A stretch of DNA of 9,918 bases from an uncultured Mollicutes bacterium (GTDB taxonomy: Bacteria; Bacillota_I; Bacilli_A; Acholeplasmatales; Anaeroplasmataceae): contig CAMWJY010000015.1 in NCBI GenBank assembly GCA_947174685.1, positions 1 through 9,918 on the forward strand. The letters run 5' to 3'. Positions 6,680-9,918 of the stretch are shown one piece after another. The first letter of the stretch is position 1, and each line of letters begins with the position of its first letter. The notes under the pieces are model-generated. The model saw nothing but the letters and a program-made list of their open reading frames with translations. It was not told the origin of the DNA and made no database searches. Made by a program: the position numbers and the translations under genes.

Positions 6680-7768
6680 TTAAATTAACTTTTTATAAAT
6701 ATCTTGTACAATATTTTGGAGTTTCTCAAGATTCTTTTCTATTTCACTAGCCAGTTTAAGCTGTGTTTTGGTACGGACTAGATTATGATCTGGATACTTA
6801 GTTGCGAAATAAGTATCACCAGATAAATAATCTGTTAAGAATCTCATACCACATTCTGTAGTTAGTAAATATGCACTATATGGCAATAGCTCAAGTTCTC
6901 TTGGAGTTATACTTTTATATACTGCTTCACAATAGCCTTCTGCATAAGCCTTGAATAATTCAACATCAAAATGAACCTTGTTTAAATCCTTTTCATCTTC
7001 TGCTGCAGTAGAAGCCCCAAAGCGAATAGAATCTCCAAAATCGTATAGCATAGATCCAGGCATAATCGTATCTAAATCAATAACTGCACGAGCCTGATTT
7101 GTTTTTTCATCCATCAAAATATTATTTAGCTTTGTATCGTTATGTGTCACACGTAAAGGAATACTTCCATCTCTTAGTCCTTCTACCACTTTAGATAATG
7201 TATCTTTATGTGCTAATATAAATTCTATTTCTTCTTTGCAATCCTTAGCACGATTGAATTTATCTTGTTTCAAAGCTACTTCAAAATCTAAATATCTTTT
7301 AGGAGTATTATGAAAGTTCGGAATCGTTTCTGTAAGTAAAGAGGCATCAAAGCTAGCTAAATAGTTTTGAAATTCACCAAAGGCCTTGCCAGAATTACAG
7401 AAAATTTCTTTGTCTGTAACCTTTTGATAGGTTATTGTATTTTCGATAAAATCATAGATTCTAAAACATTCCATTTTTCCATCTTTATTTCTTTTCAAAA
7501 AAGGAGCCTTAGATTTTGTAGGAACAACATGGAGAGTTTCAATGCCTTTAGCCTCTAACTCCTCTGTTACATAACAAATGTTTTTCATTAAGCTATCTGG
7601 ATTTGCAAAAACATTTGTATTCATTTTTTGCATAATATAGCGTTTCTTATTTGTTGTAACTAAAAGAGTAAGATTAATATGTCCTTCTCCATAAGGACAT
7701 ATCTCTAGGACCTCTCCATCTAGCTCAAAGGCTTCTGCAGCATCCTTAAATTCCTTGATATAATCCAT
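6680..7768 (-). CDS. APH-fold sugar kinase resembling N-acetylhexosamine 1-kinase (NahK/LnpB-like)
   Basis: Predicted cytoplasmic kinase of 362 residues, close to the 359 of Bifidobacterium longum NahK, which phosphorylates GlcNAc and GalNAc at the anomeric carbon with ATP. The N-lobe has a glycine-containing loop (PYGEGHINLTLLV, 25-37) and the YIMQKMN strand typical of the NahK group. The catalytic loop is THNDTKLNNIL (208-218), with D211 as base and N216 as metal ligand; the second metal acid is in VIDLDT (229-234), followed by YDFGDSIRF. The start overlaps the end of the nucleotidyltransferase gene by 23 bases, with GGAGG 11 bases upstream, so the two are coupled. The pairing resembles lnpB-lnpC of bifidobacteria and amgK-murU of Pseudomonas. 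Substrate (GlcNAc, GalNAc or another free sugar) is inferred; other small-molecule kinases of the APH fold are possible. Confidence 0.82.
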   Translation of the reverse strand: MDYIKEFKDAAEAFELDGEVLEICPYGEGHINLTLLVTTNKKRYIMQKMNTNVFANPDSLMKNICYVTEELEAKGIETLHVVPTKSKAPFLKRNKDGKMECFRIYDFIENTITYQKVTDKEIFCNSGKAFGEFQNYLASFDASLLTETIPNFHNTPKRYLDFEVALKQDKFNRAKDCKEEIEFILAHKDTLSKVVEGLRDGSIPLRVTHNDTKLNNILMDEKTNQARAVIDLDTIMPGSMLYDFGDSIRFGASTAAEDEKDLNKVHFDVELFKAYAEGYCEAVYKSITPRELELLPYSAYLLTTECGMRFLTDYLSGDTYFATKYPDHNLVRTKTQLKLASEIEKNLEKLQNIVQDIYKKLI

Positions 7769-8600
7769 CTTTTATATATCCTCCAATTGCTTCTTTTATC
7801 TCTGCCAAATCCTCGCGATAGGTGATGCCATACCACTTGTCTGGATTTGTAAAAACTTTCACAGTTGCACAACCATTATAAATGGTGTTGGAAATTACGG
7901 TTGGAATAAAAAATTCATCCTTTTCTAAGTTTGCGGTTTTTAAAAATGCTTGATAATCTTTGATAATGTACTCAAAAATATCTGGTGTTAACCCCCAAAG
8001 ATTCATAGATACAGGAGTCTCCTTCGGTAGAACACCATTTTCTCCACCTAAGACATAGCTACAATCTGAATTGATTTTTGTATATTCTGTAACTTTCTTT
8101 AGATAGCCACCTTCAACCTCACAAACTCCTCTTGATACTGTTCCATTCATACTTAATGTATTTGCAAGTCTATAGGCGGTCATTGCATACTCTCCACGCT
8201 TAGCTGTAGATAAATGCTTTCCTATCTCAAAAAATGCATTTTGTCCATAATAGTCATCTGCATTAATAATTGCGAAAGGCTCCTTAACTACATTTCTACA
8301 GCAATAGATTGCGTGTCCTGTACCAAATGGTTTTGTTCTTCCAGCAGGAAGATCATCCATTGTTTGATAAACATATTCTACAGGAATTGTTTTAGAAATA
8401 CGATTTCCTACAAGCTGTTTAAAATCCTCCGCCATATCCTCACGTATAATAAATATGACTTTCCCAAAGCCAGCCTTCTTTGCATCGTAAACCGAAAAAT
8501 CTAAAATTCCCTTTCCGTCTTCCGTTATAGGTTCTGCTTGTTTTAATCCTCCAAAACGACTGCCCATTCCTGCAGCCATAACAACTAAAGTTGGTTTCAT
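7746..8600 (-). CDS. Sugar-1-phosphate nucleotidyltransferase (NTP_transferase family)
   Basis: Predicted cytoplasmic enzyme of 284 residues that would join a sugar 1-phosphate to a nucleotide, most likely UTP, releasing pyrophosphate. The nucleotide-binding signature is MAAGMGSRFGGLKQ (8-21), a variant of the common LAAGxGTR...PK motif with G11, G13, R15 and K20. The nucleotide-base contact GTGHA is at 93-97, and the metal-binding acid is in INADDYYG (112-119). SMNLWGLTPDIFEYI matches the sugar-site part of the Rossmann-like core. There is no left-handed beta-helix, so this is a stand-alone uridylyltransferase, not GlmU. AAGGAG lies 9 bases before the ATG. Overlap with the NahK-like kinase suggests it uses that enzyme's product. 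It could equally make UDP-glucose or UDP-galactose; the sugar cannot be told from the motifs. Confidence 0.85.
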   Translation of the reverse strand: MKPTLVVMAAGMGSRFGGLKQAEPITEDGKGILDFSVYDAKKAGFGKVIFIIREDMAEDFKQLVGNRISKTIPVEYVYQTMDDLPAGRTKPFGTGHAIYCCRNVVKEPFAIINADDYYGQNAFFEIGKHLSTAKRGEYAMTAYRLANTLSMNGTVSRGVCEVEGGYLKKVTEYTKINSDCSYVLGGENGVLPKETPVSMNLWGLTPDIFEYIIKDYQAFLKTANLEKDEFFIPTVISNTIYNGCATVKVFTNPDKWYGITYREDLAEIKEAIGGYIKDGLYQGI

Positions 8601-8641
8601 TTTCTTGCACTCCTTTGTCCTTCATAGGTTTTCTTAATATA

Positions 8642-8650
8642 ATTATAACA
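8642..8650 (-). promoter_or_regulatory. Extended -10 promoter of the nucleotidyltransferase-kinase unit
   Basis: The minus strand reads TGTTATAAT, a perfect -10 with the extended TG. The hexamer 17 bases upstream (CTTTTA) is a poor -35, so the extended -10 would carry recognition. Transcription should start near 8635, about 35 bases before the ATG. A weaker alternative lies further up: TTGTAA (8701-8706) and TATAAA (8680-8685), spaced only 15 bases apart. Confidence 0.6.
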
Positions 8651-8716
8651 AAAAACTTTTGAAATAAAAGCCCTATTTTTTTATAAAATGTGGAGTGTTT
8701 TTACAATTTCATCCCT

Positions 8717-8740
8717 CACATAGAGATATATCTCTATGTG
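8717..8740. repeat. 24-bp perfect palindrome in the galE to nucleotidyltransferase intergenic region
   Basis: The arm CACATAGAGATA is followed at once by its exact reverse complement. Neither strand has a T run directly after it, so it is not a simple terminator; galE already has one at 8772-8799. It ends 10 bases upstream of the weak TTGTAA element and is centred about 93 bases before the predicted main start. It may be an operator for the nucleotidyltransferase-kinase unit, or an RNA hairpin in read-through transcripts. Confidence 0.7.
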
Positions 8741-8771
8741 CCAAAAAAATCTTTTTTTGTTTTTTCAAAAG

Positions 8772-8799
8772 AAAAACCTCTTAGATTATCACTAAGAGG
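8772..8799 (-). terminator. Rho-independent terminator of galE
   Basis: On the minus strand, CCTCTTAG, a 7-base loop TGATAAT, CTAAGAGG, then TTTTT. The 8-bp stem is perfect and begins 8 bases after the galE stop codon. A-rich sequence on the other side (TAAAAATG) may let it work weakly in the other direction too. Confidence 0.92.
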
Positions 8800-8807
8800 C
8801 ATTTTTA

Positions 8808-9824
8808 TTAATTTTCATATCCGTTAGGATTATTTTTCTGCCAGTTCCAAGCATCTCTTGCCATTTCAGCAATGCTATACTTTGCTTTAAAGCCCAATTC
8901 TTTAAAGGCTTTATCTGGAGATGCATAACATGCAGGAATATCACCAGGGCGTCTAGGCTTAATTGCATATGGAATTTTCTTTCCAACAGCCTTTTCCATT
9001 GCGTGTAATACTTCTAAAACACTATATCCGTTTCCTGTTCCTAAATTATATGTAACTAGTCCACAGCCAGTAAATAACTTCTTTAATGCCAAAATATGAC
9101 CTTCTGCCAAATCACATACATGAATATAATCTCTAACACCTGTTCCATCAGGAGTTGGATAATCATTTCCGAACACACCTAATTCCTTTAGTTTTCCGAC
9201 TGCAACCTGGGTGATATATGGTACAAGGTTGTTTGGAATTCCATTAGGGTTTTCTCCAATAAAGCCTGATGGATGTGCTCCAATTGGATTAAAATATCTT
9301 AATAATGCAATATTGAAGCTTGGATTGGCTTTAGATAAGTCTCTTAGCATATCTTCTATCATAAGCTTTGTTCTTCCATATGGATTGGACACATGCAAAT
9401 CAAAGTCTTCATAAATTGGTACGCTCTTTGGATCTCCATAAACTGTTGCTGAAGAGGAGAATACCAAATTGAATACTTCATACTTACGCATTAAATTTAA
9501 AAGATTTAATGTAGAAATCAAGTTGTTTTCATAATACATCAATGGTAATGCAACAGATTCTCCTACTGCCTTTAAACCAGCAAAATGAATTACTGCGTCA
9601 ATATGATTTTCTTTAAAGATTTTTTCAAAATCCTCCATATTACAACAATCATATGGATATAGCTTCACATTCTTTCCTGCAAGCTGTTCTACTCTTTTAA
9701 TAGATTCCTTTGAGGAATTAACAAAGTTGTCGATGACGATAACATCATAATTTTTTTCTAATAATGCTAAAACTGTATGGGAACCGATATAACCTGCTCC
9801 ACCTGTAACTAATATTGTTTTCAT
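8808..9824 (-). CDS. galE: UDP-glucose 4-epimerase, predicted also to accept UDP-N-acetylhexosamines
   Basis: Cytoplasmic NAD-dependent epimerase of 338 residues, the same length as E. coli GalE. It interconverts UDP-glucose and UDP-galactose (Leloir pathway). The NAD-binding motif GGAGYIGSH is at 8-16, and the catalytic residues fall at the E. coli numbers: S124 (SSSATVYGD), Y149 and K153 (NPYGRTK). RYFNPIGAHPSG (176-187) and RDYIHVCDL (231-239) are further family blocks. Residue 299, Tyr in E. coli and Cys in human GALE (C307), is Cys here (GDIPACYAS), which predicts room for the N-acetyl group of UDP-GlcNAc/UDP-GalNAc. The start at 9824 is chosen because GAGGTG lies 5 bases upstream; an in-frame ATG at 9875 would lie upstream of the promoter. 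It is followed by its own terminator and so is a separate unit. Confidence 0.97.
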   Translation of the reverse strand: MKTILVTGGAGYIGSHTVLALLEKNYDVIVIDNFVNSSKESIKRVEQLAGKNVKLYPYDCCNMEDFEKIFKENHIDAVIHFAGLKAVGESVALPLMYYENNLISTLNLLNLMRKYEVFNLVFSSSATVYGDPKSVPIYEDFDLHVSNPYGRTKLMIEDMLRDLSKANPSFNIALLRYFNPIGAHPSGFIGENPNGIPNNLVPYITQVAVGKLKELGVFGNDYPTPDGTGVRDYIHVCDLAEGHILALKKLFTGCGLVTYNLGTGNGYSVLEVLHAMEKAVGKKIPYAIKPRRPGDIPACYASPDKAFKELGFKAKYSIAEMARDAWNWQKNNPNGYEN

Positions 9825-9843
9825 AATTTCACCTCGGAATTGA

Positions 9844-9872
9844 ATTTTATCACAAACCATTTTCTTATGCAA
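9844..9872 (-). promoter_or_regulatory. galE promoter
   Basis: On the minus strand TTGCAT (9867-9872), 17 bases, then TAAAAT (9844-9849), with TG one base before the -10 (TGATAAAAT). Transcription should start near 9837, leaving a leader of roughly 13 bases that holds little beyond the ribosome binding site. An imperfect dyad with a bulge (9872-9895, ACACTTAT / ATAAGGTGT) lies just upstream and could be an operator or remains of a terminator. Confidence 0.75.
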
Positions 9873-9918
9873 CACTTATTTTTTTTATAAGGTGTATGGA
9901 TAGAAAGAAGAATATACC

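Noticed and set aside
9825..9875. Longer galE start adding 17 residues
   Set aside because: The extension would cover the galE promoter and ribosome binding site, and family members begin at MKTILVTGGAG.
1..9918. CRISPR arrays, insertion sequences, tRNA or rRNA genes, phage genes
   Set aside because: No spaced direct repeats, transposase or integrase motifs, or RNA gene signatures were seen; the short intergenic gaps hold only promoters, operators and terminators.

Overview
The window comes from a low-GC Gram-positive bacterium (Bacillota). The AT-rich sequence, strong AGGAGG-type ribosome binding sites, extended -10 promoters, CUT1 sugar permeases of the LplB/YtcP type and a secreted protein with bacterial Ig-like and InlB-type repeats all fit. 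TGA is used as a stop, so the code is standard. I cannot name the genus; a host-associated Clostridia or Erysipelotrichia member is a reasonable guess. All eight genes lie on the minus strand, so transcription runs from high to low coordinates. No stretch over 300 bases lacks a gene.

Right part (about 9870 to 6657): galE stands alone with its own promoter and a clear terminator. It is followed by a two-gene unit, a sugar-1-phosphate nucleotidyltransferase overlapping by 23 bases with an APH-fold kinase resembling N-acetylhexosamine 1-kinase, with its own extended -10 promoter and terminator. Together these could convert free N-acetylhexosamines or galactose to 1-phosphates, then to UDP-sugars, and epimerise them. 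A 24-bp perfect palindrome lies between galE and this unit.

Left part (about 6605 to 1, continuing off the window): a tightly packed operon starts from a near-consensus promoter (TTGATA, 17 bp, TGATATAAT) with an 18-bp perfect palindromic LacI/CcpA-like operator in its leader. Gene order is a cytoplasmic protein with an F5/8 type C (discoidin)-like domain, a GH88 unsaturated glucuronyl hydrolase, two ABC sugar permeases, and a very large secreted protein that runs off the window at its C-terminus. Gaps are 10 to 16 bases.

The window reads as part of a locus for using uronic-acid-containing polysaccharides, most likely glycosaminoglycans. A lyase outside the window would make unsaturated oligosaccharides, the permeases would import them, the GH88 enzyme would remove the unsaturated uronic acid in the cytoplasm, and the released amino sugar could enter the kinase, nucleotidyltransferase and GalE route. 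The GalE has Cys rather than Tyr at the position that controls acceptance of UDP-N-acetylhexosamines, which fits this. No solute-binding protein, ATPase, lyase or regulator gene is in the window. The least understood parts are the cytoplasmic discoidin-like protein and the large secreted protein.
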